Made by a program: the position numbers and the translations under genes | Assembly: GCA_944389525.1 (NCBI GenBank) | Contig: CALXMR010000002.1 | Span: forward strand, 119,259 to 169,210 | Length of the DNA stretch: 49,952 nt | Direction: 5' to 3' | Source of the DNA: an uncultured Alphaproteobacteria bacterium | Lineage (GTDB): Bacteria > Pseudomonadota > Alphaproteobacteria > Rs-D84 | In this document: one piece after another, positions 41,386 through 49,952 of the stretch | Layout of the letters: each line of letters opens with the position of its first letter | Position numbering within the stretch: position 1 is the stretch's first letter | Notes under the pieces: model-generated | What the model was told of the DNA's origin: nothing | Database searches by the model: none | Seen by the model: only the letters and a program-made list of their open reading frames with translations

Positions 41386-44300
41386 TTGGCTCCTTTATCA
41401 CAAACGGGGAATCTAAGTACACTATCCTTAGTTAAAGAAATGCCGCTATCGTTTAGTAATGGAGAGGTATTATACATATACCAGGTAAAAATCTCAGAAC
41501 TCATAATTGAATATATATGTTTAATTGTTTCTAATTCATCTGCGACTAATACGAAACAGGTTTTGTCGGGGTAATAACCTTCAATGTCAAATGCTATTTT
41601 TGTTGCTTTAGCATTATTAGTTTCAGAGTAGCAAATTTTCGGCTTAGAAAAATCGTCCCAATAATTTATACTATCTTGAGTTTCAAACCATTTATTATTC
41701 GTTTTTTTGCGAGATTTAAATTTAATACCCCCTACAATATGCTCAGCTCCTGTTTGTTCTAATCGTAATTTGCCAGTACCGATTGGAGATTTTGGTAATA
41801 CCCAATCGCCATTTATCAACCAATCTTTGACAGCTGGGAACTGTTCTATGTCGTAATGTTTGCTTGGAAAGGTGCAAATCAAATATAAATTTGCAAATTC
41901 GTACGAATATCTTTTTATATCACGGCCTCGTAAAATCGGTCGTATAATCTCTGCCGATTTAGGGTCTTTCTTTATAAGTTCCGCTCGTTTGGCCTCGTTG
42001 ATAATAAATGCCTCGTTACACCCAGTTTTAATTCCATAATTTATTTCAATATCCCAATCTTTTAATGGGGTGCCATATTTCTCTAGTTTTTCTTTTATAG
42101 ATTGCTCTATGGGGGACAAAATTACCCAAGGTTCGGATGTAAAGTTCATATACTGCCCATCTTGTTCAATTAAATCGCTCATATTTTCCATACCAGTGTC
42201 TTTTGGTCTAGACCAACACCAGGTTTGAGTAGATTTGCTTAAAGAGTTCTGAACCAACAAGATATTAGTATCAACGGTAGCACTTTTAAAAACTTGCCCA
42301 CCCATATCGACCAACAGCTTAGGTGTATATTTCGTTGAAAACAAATGTCTTAAACCTTCGCCATAGCCAGATCGCAACCATTTATTAGAAGTTATATAAC
42401 ACAAATGACCATTTGGTTTTAAAAGTTGCATACCCTTTTCATAAAATAAACAATACAGATCAATACTTCCTGTCTTTACCTGCCATTTTTTTGGGTCAGA
42501 GTAATAAGTTTTCAATTCGCCTTTTATTTCTTCAAGGCTGATGTATGGTGGATTTCCTATAACTATATCAAAGCCATCTTCTAATCCAAACATCCATTTA
42601 TAATCAAAAAATCCGGCCGAAGCATTTTGATTATACGGATCCCATTTAGCAATTTCCTTTGCTTGTCGTTGCAGTTCAAAAGTAGCATCCATTCCATTTG
42701 CTTCCAGCACTTTTGATAATTCTTTTCGCAGATCTTTGTCTCTATCACGGTATTTATGTTTTTCTTCCCAGGTTTTTGCATTAAAATGCTGGTGTCGTAT
42801 ACGATTTATTTTGTGTTGAATTTCTTCTATTTCTGTATCACCAAACAATGACATATTTCTGGGTTTTTCTATGTCTATTAGTGTATTTGCGGACACAAAC
42901 TTGGTTTCTAAATTCGGCAGCTGTGCAATTCCATAATTATCATTTGGATTATCATTCTTTTCTTTTTGATCGCATATCAATGAAATAAAAAATCTAAGTT
43001 TGCTAATTTGGACAGCAATTGGCTGAATATCAACACCATAAATACAGTTTTCTATTAGTTGTAGCTTTGTATTATAAGGATCAAGTTCAGGATCAATATC
43101 TTTCAATCTGTCCATTATATTGTTTAATATTCCCATAGGGAAAGCCCCAGAACCACAGGCTGGGTCTATGATTTTTATTTCTTGTAATGCTTTTTTTATA
43201 TCAGATTGCTTTGTTTCAAAATCTTTGCCTATAACTGTCTCAAGATAAGCATTAATGGAATTATCAACCATATAATCCACTATTTCTCTTGGTGTATAAA
43301 AACTTCCCGAGCTTTTTCTCGCACTTTCCCCCGTTTCTGGGTTATATACGGCCAACAAATTTTCAAATACTTTGCCCAATAATTCTGGGTCTAATGCTAC
43401 TTCTATATCACTGCTGGTATTTTCTTCTACGGTAAAATTATATTTTTTGAAAATATTTATAATCCCATTAACTGTTTTTTCTTTTGAATCTATGATGGTC
43501 TTATGTTCATTAGCAAAGAACAGTGCATTTGGGACAAATGCTCGTTTTTTAGGTACATCATCACGGCTGAAGCCGTCATAATACTCAATTTTGGGTTTTG
43601 GATTATTTTTTGTTTCATCTTCTATTTCTTCTTTTATTTGATCCAGGCATTCAAATAATCCACCATTTAAGAAGGGGACAGGTTCAAATAATTTAATTAT
43701 ATCTTCGTGTGATTTCTTAAACCAAGTGGTTTGATTTTTACGACCGTCATTATCGCGAAACAAAGTTTTTATTCCATATTCACGATGTCCAGCAGCAAAT
43801 CTTCTTTCATTAATTTTTTTGTTTAATGAAGCAAAAAATAAATTTTGTAATATAGCATTATAATAATTACCTTCTGTATAACTGTCTGGATTAAAAGATA
43901 CTAAAATATCTTCTTTCAATTTTTGTTCATTAAATAAAACATCTGGAACAAAACCCTTCTGTTTGATAAACCACACAAACATTAATCTGGTAATTAAACG
44001 GATTAAATGCTTTGGCAAAAAACTTCTGTCATCATCTGGGTCACAGGAATTATTTGGGTAATGAACCCCCGCTTCTTCTGATGAAGCCCACATATACCAA
44101 TCATATAATTCTCCATAAAATGCACTGGTAAGAGTTTCTATACTGAAGCGATTGCCTAAATCTTCTAAACCCTTGACCCGACCCTTTTCAATCAAAAATT
44201 GTGTTGGGGTTTTAATATGTTGTCCTTTCCCAAGCAAAAAGGAATATCGTTTTGAAGGGGTTTTATCCCATTCTACTTTTCCTTCCTTATTCCACTTTGG

Positions 44301-44630
44301 AGACATTTTTATAAAAGAAAATCTCCAAACTAAGGGATCACCTTCTCGGACAAAAGCAACCAAAGCATATGTGATTTGGTTGTTTTGCATATACTTAACC
44401 ATCTCGTTTGATAATGTGACACGGGCATCTGCTTTGGCTGTGTGTATTACCTCAAAAATTTGCAAATTATCCAAAGATGGAACGGTGCCTAAATTTAATA
44501 TATCCTTTATCAGCCCGCGACCTATAAGAGGTTCTTGAAGCTGGGTGGGACGGTAATCATTTGGCAAGAACTGATCTTCTAAAAATTGTTGAAAACTATC
44601 GCGGTCGTATGCTTCGTCTAAGTAGATCAT
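41334..44630 (-). CDS. Eco57I-like DNA adenine methyltransferase with switchable TaqI-like specificity domain
   Basis: 1098 aa. Long N-terminal helical region; GSFYTPREIVDYMV near 455; SAM motif I IIDPACGSGAFPMGIL near 487; catalytic IVIGNPPYISLEE with NPPY at about 693-696; target-recognition region from about 832. Methylates adenine in a specific site. The gene overlaps the downstream end of the PLD-helicase gene by 4 bp (ATGA), so the two are a coupled operon. No PD-(D/E)xK nuclease motif is obvious at the N-terminus, so cleavage is probably by the partner. The 50-bp repeat at residues 814-831 lets inversion replace the last 267 residues. Confidence 0.88.
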   Translation of the reverse strand: MIYLDEAYDRDSFQQFLEDQFLPNDYRPTQLQEPLIGRGLIKDILNLGTVPSLDNLQIFEVIHTAKADARVTLSNEMVKYMQNNQITYALVAFVREGDPLVWRFSFIKMSPKWNKEGKVEWDKTPSKRYSFLLGKGQHIKTPTQFLIEKGRVKGLEDLGNRFSIETLTSAFYGELYDWYMWASSEEAGVHYPNNSCDPDDDRSFLPKHLIRLITRLMFVWFIKQKGFVPDVLFNEQKLKEDILVSFNPDSYTEGNYYNAILQNLFFASLNKKINERRFAAGHREYGIKTLFRDNDGRKNQTTWFKKSHEDIIKLFEPVPFLNGGLFECLDQIKEEIEDETKNNPKPKIEYYDGFSRDDVPKKRAFVPNALFFANEHKTIIDSKEKTVNGIINIFKKYNFTVEENTSSDIEVALDPELLGKVFENLLAVYNPETGESARKSSGSFYTPREIVDYMVDNSINAYLETVIGKDFETKQSDIKKALQEIKIIDPACGSGAFPMGILNNIMDRLKDIDPELDPYNTKLQLIENCIYGVDIQPIAVQISKLRFFISLICDQKEKNDNPNDNYGIAQLPNLETKFVSANTLIDIEKPRNMSLFGDTEIEEIQHKINRIRHQHFNAKTWEEKHKYRDRDKDLRKELSKVLEANGMDATFELQRQAKEIAKWDPYNQNASAGFFDYKWMFGLEDGFDIVIGNPPYISLEEIKGELKTYYSDPKKWQVKTGSIDLYCLFYEKGMQLLKPNGHLCYITSNKWLRSGYGEGLRHLFSTKYTPKLLVDMGGQVFKSATVDTNILLVQNSLSKSTQTWCWSRPKDTGMENMSDLIEQDGQYMNFTSEPWVILSPIEQSIKEKLEKYGTPLKDWDIEINYGIKTGCNEAFIINEAKRAELIKKDPKSAEIIRPILRGRDIKRYSYEFANLYLICTFPSKHYDIEQFPAVKDWLINGDWVLPKSPIGTGKLRLEQTGAEHIVGGIKFKSRKKTNNKWFETQDSINYWDDFSKPKICYSETNNAKATKIAFDIEGYYPDKTCFVLVADELETIKHIYSIMSSEIFTWYMYNTSPLLNDSGISLTKDSVLRFPVCDKGANYCLTEAEMNCISKSLK
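42139..42188 (-). repeat. 50-bp inverted repeat of the methyltransferase switch, right copy
   Basis: Mirror of 40513-40562, lying inside the active methyltransferase gene just before the specificity domain. Confidence 0.9.
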
Positions 44631-47600
44631 ATCATTTCCTCCGCCAAGATGACATTTTCTGGCTCTTTATCTATTTTGTCTGCAGATTTCAGAATATGTA
44701 ATAAAATCTCTATAGAAATGCTTTCTTTTAATTTTTTACAATCTTTTGCTTTGTTTATTGGGGATAAATCTGGCAACCCATCTAGTTCCAGTACTTTAAA
44801 TAGCAGTTCCAGATACTCCTTATCACATTGCTCGTCATTACTATTCAACATAGCCCGTACTTTTGACAATGCTTTGACTCGCGGTGTACTAACTTTTGCC
44901 TTTTGGGTTGTAAACAGATTGTCTTTAATATTTTGGTATACATTATAAAAACTTTCTGAGACCGCTATTGATTTTTCGTTTTTAGAAGCCTCAAACAAAG
45001 GAATTGCTTCTTCTGGTGATATGTATTCTGGTGTCTCATCATAAGGTTGTTGCCATTTGAAAACACATTCGCCCCCTCGTTTTCCAAACACGATTATACC
45101 AGGATGGCCATTAGATTTTGTCCTTTGTATTTTTGTTCTCGGGTTAATAGCCAGTGCTTCTTGGTATTCAAACAGTTTTTTTGTGTTTTCCCATTCTTCG
45201 CGATATTTTGTGTCCCAAGATAATTCTTCTGACTCTTCTTTTGCCTTATTAAACTCATTATTAAATTTAGATAAAGTCAACTTTTCTGTTTTGTCTAAAA
45301 TCTTGGTATCCCCGCCCATAATGGCATGAATCATCCGCATTTTAATTGTTGTAATTCTTTGCAGATTTACATTGCTGGCACCAACTTCTGATGGGAAGTA
45401 GTTGTAAATATACAATTCATCAAAAACTTTCTTGTTAATACGGTTTATACGACCAATTCGTTGAATTACCCTTGTAGGATTATATGGTATATCATAATTA
45501 AATATTGTGCCGGCTCTGTGCAAATTATAACCTTCTGAAATAGCATCTGTGGCCACCAATATTTTATAAAAGTCTTTCTGCTGATTACTTGGCAATCCTG
45601 CATCAAAATTCTCTATTATAGCCTTTTTATTGACGGTATTGGCTATATCAGATGAATAACAAAATACAGGCAGACCATCTTTTTTTAACCTTGAGTATAG
45701 ATACTTTACAGTATCTGCAAATTCGCTGAATATTACTATTTTGCGATTTGGTTCTTCTTTTAGCATTTTATTAATTTTATTTATAAATGTATCGTATTTA
45801 GGGTCATCTGTTATGTTGCCTTTATCCCCAAACCAATCTTTATAAATTTTATCTAATATTTCCGCATCTTGTTTTACATCTGATATGAATTCTGGTTTTA
45901 TCCAATCCATATCTAATTCAACCAATCCTTTGGCTTTCAATTCAGATACTTTCATCTCTACTTGGTCAATACCGTCCAAAAGAGATGTCATATCTTTGTC
46001 TTCACTATCTTCTTTTAATGCCTTGATGTCTGGCAAATACCCCCGTTTATATACAGGTATAGTATGCCTGACCTCTATCCAGTTTAAAATCGTCCGTGAA
46101 TTATTTCTCAGAGATTGAAGAGATGCTTTGAAAGAAGCGATTGAACTCTCAAATCTATGCACTAACAGCCGTCTCATAAAATTAGCCAAATTGCTCTGGG
46201 AACCTTCCAAGAATACCCATTCTGCTTCTTCATCAGACATTGCTCTGATAATTTTATCTTTCGCGGGCTCTTTTGCATATTTTAGTGGTTGATATCTGGC
46301 CGCCTTATATACACCATCCTTTATACTTCTTGGTGATTCTTCTTCGTCAAAATCTTTTGGGTATATCACATCCAATGTGTTTATATATTTTTCTTCTAAG
46401 TCGCCTAAATCGTATGATATAATCTCAGGATCTCTGACTTTGGAAAACTTGATATTTTGTTTGGCCAAGTCTTTTTTATATTTGCTACTGGCTTCCAAAT
46501 CTTTTCTGGATCTACGAATAACTACAGGGGTTATTATATGTTGTATCCTTTTTGCGATTTTTTTCACCAAATCATCAAATGCTTCTTGTACCGCTTTATT
46601 ATTTTTGTTATCTCTGGCTTCTTTGTATGCTTTATTATATTCCCTGATAAGTTCTTCAAATTGACCGCCCAAATTATTAATGTTTCTTAATGTGGTTTTT
46701 TCCGGAATTTGGAATAACCGTATTAAGTTATATATGTCATCTGGTTTATTGCTATATGGGGTCGCGGTTAACAACATCACTTTGTTATAGCCACCTTTTG
46801 ACAATCTGTATAAATTATCATAATCTTTGTTTTTATTACGATACTTATGGGCTTCATCCACTATTAATAAAAAGGGCTGTTCATCGTTGGCAAATTTGTC
46901 CGCTACTTCTGATATTTTTCCGCTAGAGAACACATGCGAATTATGTTGGATATGAAAATCTTTGCAATAATCTTCCCATTGAGTTTTTAAATGAGGTGGG
47001 GCGATGACAATAACAGGCATATTCATATTTGCTGCAATCGCAGAGGCAATAATTGATTTACCCAGTCCAACAACATCGGCAATGATAACCCCATTATGCC
47101 TTTTAAGTCTGTTTATACCTTCTATTATTGCATCTGTTTGATATGCAAAATCGTTATAAACCTTTCCATCCGGCAACCGATTATCTTTAGTTATTTCATA
47201 CGGTGTTTTAAAATCCTGTGGTGCGGTTGTGCTAAAATACTCTTCTAATACTCGTAAATAAACTAAATATGGAGAGGGTAATTTGTCTATCCATATTTTT
47301 TCCACAACATTTTTACGGAACTCCTCCCAAATATCAACATCTGCTATTGGTGTTGCACTGTCCCATAATGTATCAAAATATTCTTTGCCTTGATTATATT
47401 CTTCTCCATGAAAAATAACATTTAATTCATGTTGAGTTCTTAATCCGGCCCCAGATAAATTACTAGATCCAATTATCATATGGCCAGGCAGTGTATTACC
47501 AAATTTATCGCTGTCCTTGGCTTCAAATAGGTACATTTTAGCATGATTTGGATCTTTAGTTTTTCGTATTTGTAATGTGCCTTGTTTGATTTTATCACAA

Positions 47601-47935
47601 AACAATCTGAAAGACTCTACAGAATCTTTTGTGTCCATCCTGTTTGTGTCAAATAATTTTACAATCTTTTCCCACTGTTGCTTCTGGTCTTCGCTTTTAG
47701 AAACTCGCTGATAATCTAATTCTTCTATTTCTCTTATACCTTTTAACAAATCTATATCTATGTCTAGACCATATAAAATTTTTAAATTCTTATCAGCTAA
47801 CCCCTTATACAGTTCTCTAAAACCAGAATAATAAAAATACCCGATCAAGAATCGGACATCTGCACAATTAGGAAGGGCATCGTTTATTATGCTGGCCAAA
47901 GTAGTTTCTTGATTTGTAATAAGTTTTCCCGACAT
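44627..47935 (-). CDS. PLD-nuclease/SNF2-helicase fusion, putative restriction subunit
   Basis: 1102 aa. A PLD-like nuclease domain at about 20-190 contains H131-A-K133 (NHAKMYLF) and GSSNLS (156-161), one HxK(x)n N/S set. SNF2 ATPase: DVVGLGKS (287-294), VDEAH (359-363), LLTATPYSNKP. Helicase C-terminal domain with FSEFADTVKYL, ATDAISEGYNLH and RVIQRIGRINRI near 825. A roughly 250-residue C-terminal helical part is unassigned. It probably translocates on and cuts unmodified DNA, with the coupled methyltransferase giving protection. Not DISARM: DrmA and DrmB are absent. Confidence 0.85.
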   Translation of the reverse strand: MSGKLITNQETTLASIINDALPNCADVRFLIGYFYYSGFRELYKGLADKNLKILYGLDIDIDLLKGIREIEELDYQRVSKSEDQKQQWEKIVKLFDTNRMDTKDSVESFRLFCDKIKQGTLQIRKTKDPNHAKMYLFEAKDSDKFGNTLPGHMIIGSSNLSGAGLRTQHELNVIFHGEEYNQGKEYFDTLWDSATPIADVDIWEEFRKNVVEKIWIDKLPSPYLVYLRVLEEYFSTTAPQDFKTPYEITKDNRLPDGKVYNDFAYQTDAIIEGINRLKRHNGVIIADVVGLGKSIIASAIAANMNMPVIVIAPPHLKTQWEDYCKDFHIQHNSHVFSSGKISEVADKFANDEQPFLLIVDEAHKYRNKNKDYDNLYRLSKGGYNKVMLLTATPYSNKPDDIYNLIRLFQIPEKTTLRNINNLGGQFEELIREYNKAYKEARDNKNNKAVQEAFDDLVKKIAKRIQHIITPVVIRRSRKDLEASSKYKKDLAKQNIKFSKVRDPEIISYDLGDLEEKYINTLDVIYPKDFDEEESPRSIKDGVYKAARYQPLKYAKEPAKDKIIRAMSDEEAEWVFLEGSQSNLANFMRRLLVHRFESSIASFKASLQSLRNNSRTILNWIEVRHTIPVYKRGYLPDIKALKEDSEDKDMTSLLDGIDQVEMKVSELKAKGLVELDMDWIKPEFISDVKQDAEILDKIYKDWFGDKGNITDDPKYDTFINKINKMLKEEPNRKIVIFSEFADTVKYLYSRLKKDGLPVFCYSSDIANTVNKKAIIENFDAGLPSNQQKDFYKILVATDAISEGYNLHRAGTIFNYDIPYNPTRVIQRIGRINRINKKVFDELYIYNYFPSEVGASNVNLQRITTIKMRMIHAIMGGDTKILDKTEKLTLSKFNNEFNKAKEESEELSWDTKYREEWENTKKLFEYQEALAINPRTKIQRTKSNGHPGIIVFGKRGGECVFKWQQPYDETPEYISPEEAIPLFEASKNEKSIAVSESFYNVYQNIKDNLFTTQKAKVSTPRVKALSKVRAMLNSNDEQCDKEYLELLFKVLELDGLPDLSPINKAKDCKKLKESISIEILLHILKSADKIDKEPENVILAEEMI

Positions 47936-48048
47936 TTGTCCCCTTCCTTTTGATGGATAATATAGATTTTAATCCTGATGTGTTAAAAACATCTTAATAA
48001 AAGCGGTTTTACAAATCAAGGTTCAATTATACACTTACACTCCGTTTG

Positions 48049-48084
48049 TTTTTTAAGAAAAAATGTGCTAAAATCTTAAAAATG
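48049..48084 (+). promoter_or_regulatory. Promoter/operator of the DUF6088-methyltransferase gene
   Basis: TTAAGA ... TCTTAA dyad around an extended -10 (TGTGCTAAAAT), ending at the ATG, which implies a leaderless or near-leaderless transcript. AbiEi-type antitoxins bind such dyads; duplicated at 39787-39822. Confidence 0.6.
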
Positions 48085-48999
48085 GCACAGTCAGTTAAAG
48101 ATAAAATATTATCCTTGGTTAAATCTTGCCCAGACCGTTTTATCTGGGCAGACAGAATACCAGATTACAAACGGACTGATATTGATGTGGCATTATATTC
48201 ATTGGCACAGGAACAAAAATTAATTCGTATAATTCCTGGACTATATTTTTACCCAGGTCGCAAGAAATCTGTTCCATCTGTTGATACATTGGCCAATGCC
48301 ATCGCTGATAAATACCATTGGAATATATCAAAAACAAACGAACCTGGTGTTTATCTGGCCAGCACCCCGCGAACAAAACAATATGCCTTTAATGGCCAAA
48401 AAATCACATTCAAACAATGTGCTGGTAAAAAACTGGCGGAAACAAATGATAAACGGCAACATTCACATTATTTATACCTGCATAATTCACCACTGCAAGA
48501 TGAACAATATACCCCAAAGCAAGCGGTTGAACTGATTATCCCATATCTGGAACAGCTGTATCATAAATTAAATCACCCAATTACAGTTTGGTGTCCAGCG
48601 GATACATCTGATTCCCAATATTATCAAGTTTTATCTGAATTACCGTATTGCAGGGTTATTGCAACCCACTTATCAGATGGTTTTGATTTTCTGACCACGA
48701 TTCCAGATTTTGAATTTGATTGCATAATAACGAATCCGCCGTTCAGGGACAAGAAAAACTGGCTGGTCAAAGCATTGAAATACAACAAACCGTTTGCTTT
48801 ATTATTACCCGCCAGCTGGTTAAATGATAATGGTGCATTGGATGCCTATGCCAAGGCAAACAAATCTATGCAATTACTAATTCCAAACAAGCGATTTAAT
48901 TTTATTGGAAATGACAAACAAGTCCCATTCAAGGCAATTTATTACTGCTGGGACTTGCTAAATCAACCAATCGTATATTGTACAATAAATAAAAATTAA
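48082..48999 (+). CDS. DUF6088 winged-helix protein fused to a methyltransferase-like domain
   Basis: 305 aa from MAQSVKDKILSLVK. The N-terminal 100 residues are a DUF6088/AbiEi-type winged helix (CPDRFIWADRIPDYKRTDIDVALYSLAQEQKLIRIIPGLYFYP, quoted in parts: RTDIDVALYSLAQ, LIRIIPGLYFYPG). The C-terminal half has ADTSDSQYYQVL and CIITNPPFRDKKNWL, an N-terminal methyltransferase-like NPPF site, and LLLPASWLNDNG, as in Dam-like phage methyltransferases. I find no clear SAM motif I. Divergent from the helicase gene, so it may regulate or partner the restriction operon. Confidence 0.7.
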   Translation: MAQSVKDKILSLVKSCPDRFIWADRIPDYKRTDIDVALYSLAQEQKLIRIIPGLYFYPGRKKSVPSVDTLANAIADKYHWNISKTNEPGVYLASTPRTKQYAFNGQKITFKQCAGKKLAETNDKRQHSHYLYLHNSPLQDEQYTPKQAVELIIPYLEQLYHKLNHPITVWCPADTSDSQYYQVLSELPYCRVIATHLSDGFDFLTTIPDFEFDCIITNPPFRDKKNWLVKALKYNKPFALLLPASWLNDNGALDAYAKANKSMQLLIPNKRFNFIGNDKQVPFKAIYYCWDLLNQPIVYCTINKN

Positions 49000-49005
49000 T
49001 TCCCC

Positions 49006-49674
49006 TTACACAATTATAATCTGATTTGTTTTGGTGGAATATTGGCAATAATGGTCTGGGGATGGTAAATGTGTGGCTTCGTCATTACCAATTAACATAT
49101 TTGAAAACATTGGGTTTTCTGTTTGGAATACTATTCTGTTCTCAAAACAATTTACTACATCTGATGTTAAACAATCCATTCCTGATACATCACCAGTGGC
49201 CATAAGCAGATGACTGTTTGGGTCTGATGTTATTTGATATATCAGTTCTGTTAATTCCATTGGATAATCAAAAAATAATTGCCCTGAATTCATTATGGCA
49301 ACTATGACTTGTTTATCTTCGTATTTTTGTCTGATTGTTTTCAATGCTTCTATTGCTTCTGGACTGGTTCCAATTATATTAGATAATCCACCTATCTCTG
49401 ACCATTTTGATGGTGTTCTGATGTCTATAATTATATTATTCCAACATTCATATCCCATTTTTAATACAGCTTCGTCCAGTTCCTGTATTTTATTGGTTAA
49501 TAATTCAAATTGATAATGTTGGCTGGAATCATCACCAGTTATAATTGTATTATTACCGCGGTAATCAGATGCTTTGTTGGAATCATATTGATATGACAAA
49601 GTTATATAATCTAAATCATTCAGTAATTGTCTCATTAAATTAAAATTGGATGCATTATTCAGAACTATTTCCAT
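49006..49674 (-). CDS. FtsK/SpoIIIE-like protein lacking Walker A
   Basis: 222 aa. The second half follows the order of the FtsK/SpoIIIE motor core: QVIVAIMNSGQLFFDY in the Walker B place, LTELIYQITSDPNSHLLMATGDVSG aligned to the LAQKARAAGIHLILATQRP segment, RIVFQTENPMFSNMLIGNDEATHL aligned to the strand ending in the GAE.LLG motif. A P-loop and the acidic Walker B pair are missing, so it cannot be an active motor. Starts MEIVLNNASNF with AGGA upstream. Family assignment is from motif order only. Confidence 0.5.
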   Translation of the reverse strand: MEIVLNNASNFNLMRQLLNDLDYITLSYQYDSNKASDYRGNNTIITGDDSSQHYQFELLTNKIQELDEAVLKMGYECWNNIIIDIRTPSKWSEIGGLSNIIGTSPEAIEALKTIRQKYEDKQVIVAIMNSGQLFFDYPMELTELIYQITSDPNSHLLMATGDVSGMDCLTSDVVNCFENRIVFQTENPMFSNMLIGNDEATHLPSPDHYCQYSTKTNQIIIV

Positions 49675-49690
49675 TGTATTATTCCTGTGA

Positions 49691-49798
49691 TTATTCGTGT
49701 TCAATATAAACTGATATTTTAATACTGTTATCCAGTTTAGATATAACTTCTATGATATTTGCTATTTCTGAAACTTTGGCATATATGTTAATACTCAT
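49691..49798 (-). CDS. Possible 35-aa peptide
   Basis: ATG at 49798, product MSINIYAKVSEIANIIEVISK..., ending EHE, stop 16 bp before the FtsK-like start. Amphipathic helix-like. No strong ribosome site (GGACAAG). Could be a leader peptide. Low certainty. Confidence 0.35.
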   Translation of the reverse strand: MSINIYAKVSEIANIIEVISKLDNSIKISVYIEHE

Positions 49799-49875
49799 AT
49801 CTTGTCCATTCGTTTTGATTAATCATTTACATAAAGTATTTATCGTGTCCGATTAAAAAAATGAAATAAGACAGA

Positions 49876-49952
49876 AATAAATCCAAATAGAGTATTTAAG
49901 TTCAGCTGTAACCTGGCTCGAAAGTGTCTAAAAGTCAAGCTTATTAAGGGGT
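49876..49952. repeat. 77-bp inverted repeat, right copy, reaching the end of the window
   Basis: Perfect reverse complement of 35506-35582. The identity runs to the last base, so the true repeat may be longer. Confidence 0.9.

Noticed and set aside
44627-47935. DISARM system
   Set aside because: A PLD domain, SNF2 helicase and methyltransferase are present, but DrmA and DrmB (DUF1998) are missing and PLD is fused to the helicase.

Overview
The window looks like a chromosomal contig from an alphaproteobacterium, probably an uncultured, host-associated, fermentative lineage. Evidence: an frr-uppS-cdsA-rseP-bamA envelope cluster with alphaproteobacterial gene order (dxr is missing between cdsA and rseP), an acetate kinase, a dnaB helicase, UPF0102/YraN, TcdA and TatD. 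Clear promoters follow TTGAHA-N17-TAGAAT or TATAAT, and many terminators reuse an ACCGCC/GGCGGT stem. The lineage guess is an inference; the gene content is seen directly.

Layout. (1) 0-5.5 kb: dnaB on the minus strand, start to start with a phage-derived block (terminase nuclease domain without its ATPase half, podovirus-type portal, Bbp19-like protein, small membrane protein), then a mini-lipoprotein, yraN and a tail-fibre-like protein. (2) 5.5-8.1 kb: a very AT-rich pair of glycan genes (DUF616-type and RgpF-type glycosyltransferases) with an 18-bp direct repeat on either side. (3) 8.4-16.2 kb: a long minus-strand gene series, frr-uppS-cdsA-rseP-bamA, a mini-lipoprotein, two VirB8-like proteins and a secreted protein, several overlapping by 4 bp. 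(4) 16.3-16.9 kb: tRNA-Ala(GGC) and tRNA-His(GTG), followed by two further copies of the tRNA-His 3' end, each separated by a terminator and structured spacer; the same arrangement recurs at tRNA-Lys(TTT) near 24.8-25.1 kb. (5) 16.9-33.2 kb: GT61, ackA, a second tail-fibre-like protein, an 822-aa lineage-specific protein, an MFS transporter, a zincin-like protein, a promoter-to-terminator structured ncRNA at 26.2-26.4 kb, tatD-tcdA, a DUF378 protein, and a TetR-flavodoxin-dienelactone-hydrolase-like-DUF362 operon with two TetR operators.

(6) 33.2-35.2 kb: a non-coding array of 14 spaced palindromes (consensus TTCAACCNNNGGTTGAA) and a C-terminal remnant of a large serine recombinase. (7) 35.5-49.95 kb: an AT-rich defence island between perfect 77-bp inverted repeats. 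The right repeat runs into the end of the window, which may be a contig end broken at the repeat. It holds a serine recombinase, an AAA_14/DUF4143 ATPase, a coiled-coil membrane protein, a Mpi-like DNA invertase, and a two-gene restriction system (Eco57I-like methyltransferase with TaqI-like specificity end, plus a PLD-SNF2 helicase). Next to the invertase is a silent, oppositely oriented alternative specificity domain that shares a 49/50-bp inverted repeat with the active methyltransferase gene. Inversion of about 1.7 kb would swap the DNA-recognition domain, so this is a phase-variable restriction-modification system. A DUF6088-methyltransferase fusion and a Walker-less FtsK-like protein complete the island.

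The strongest candidates for something undescribed are the switching PLD-helicase restriction system, the repeated tRNA 3'-end/terminator units, the 14-palindrome array and the structured ncRNA at 26.2-26.4 kb.
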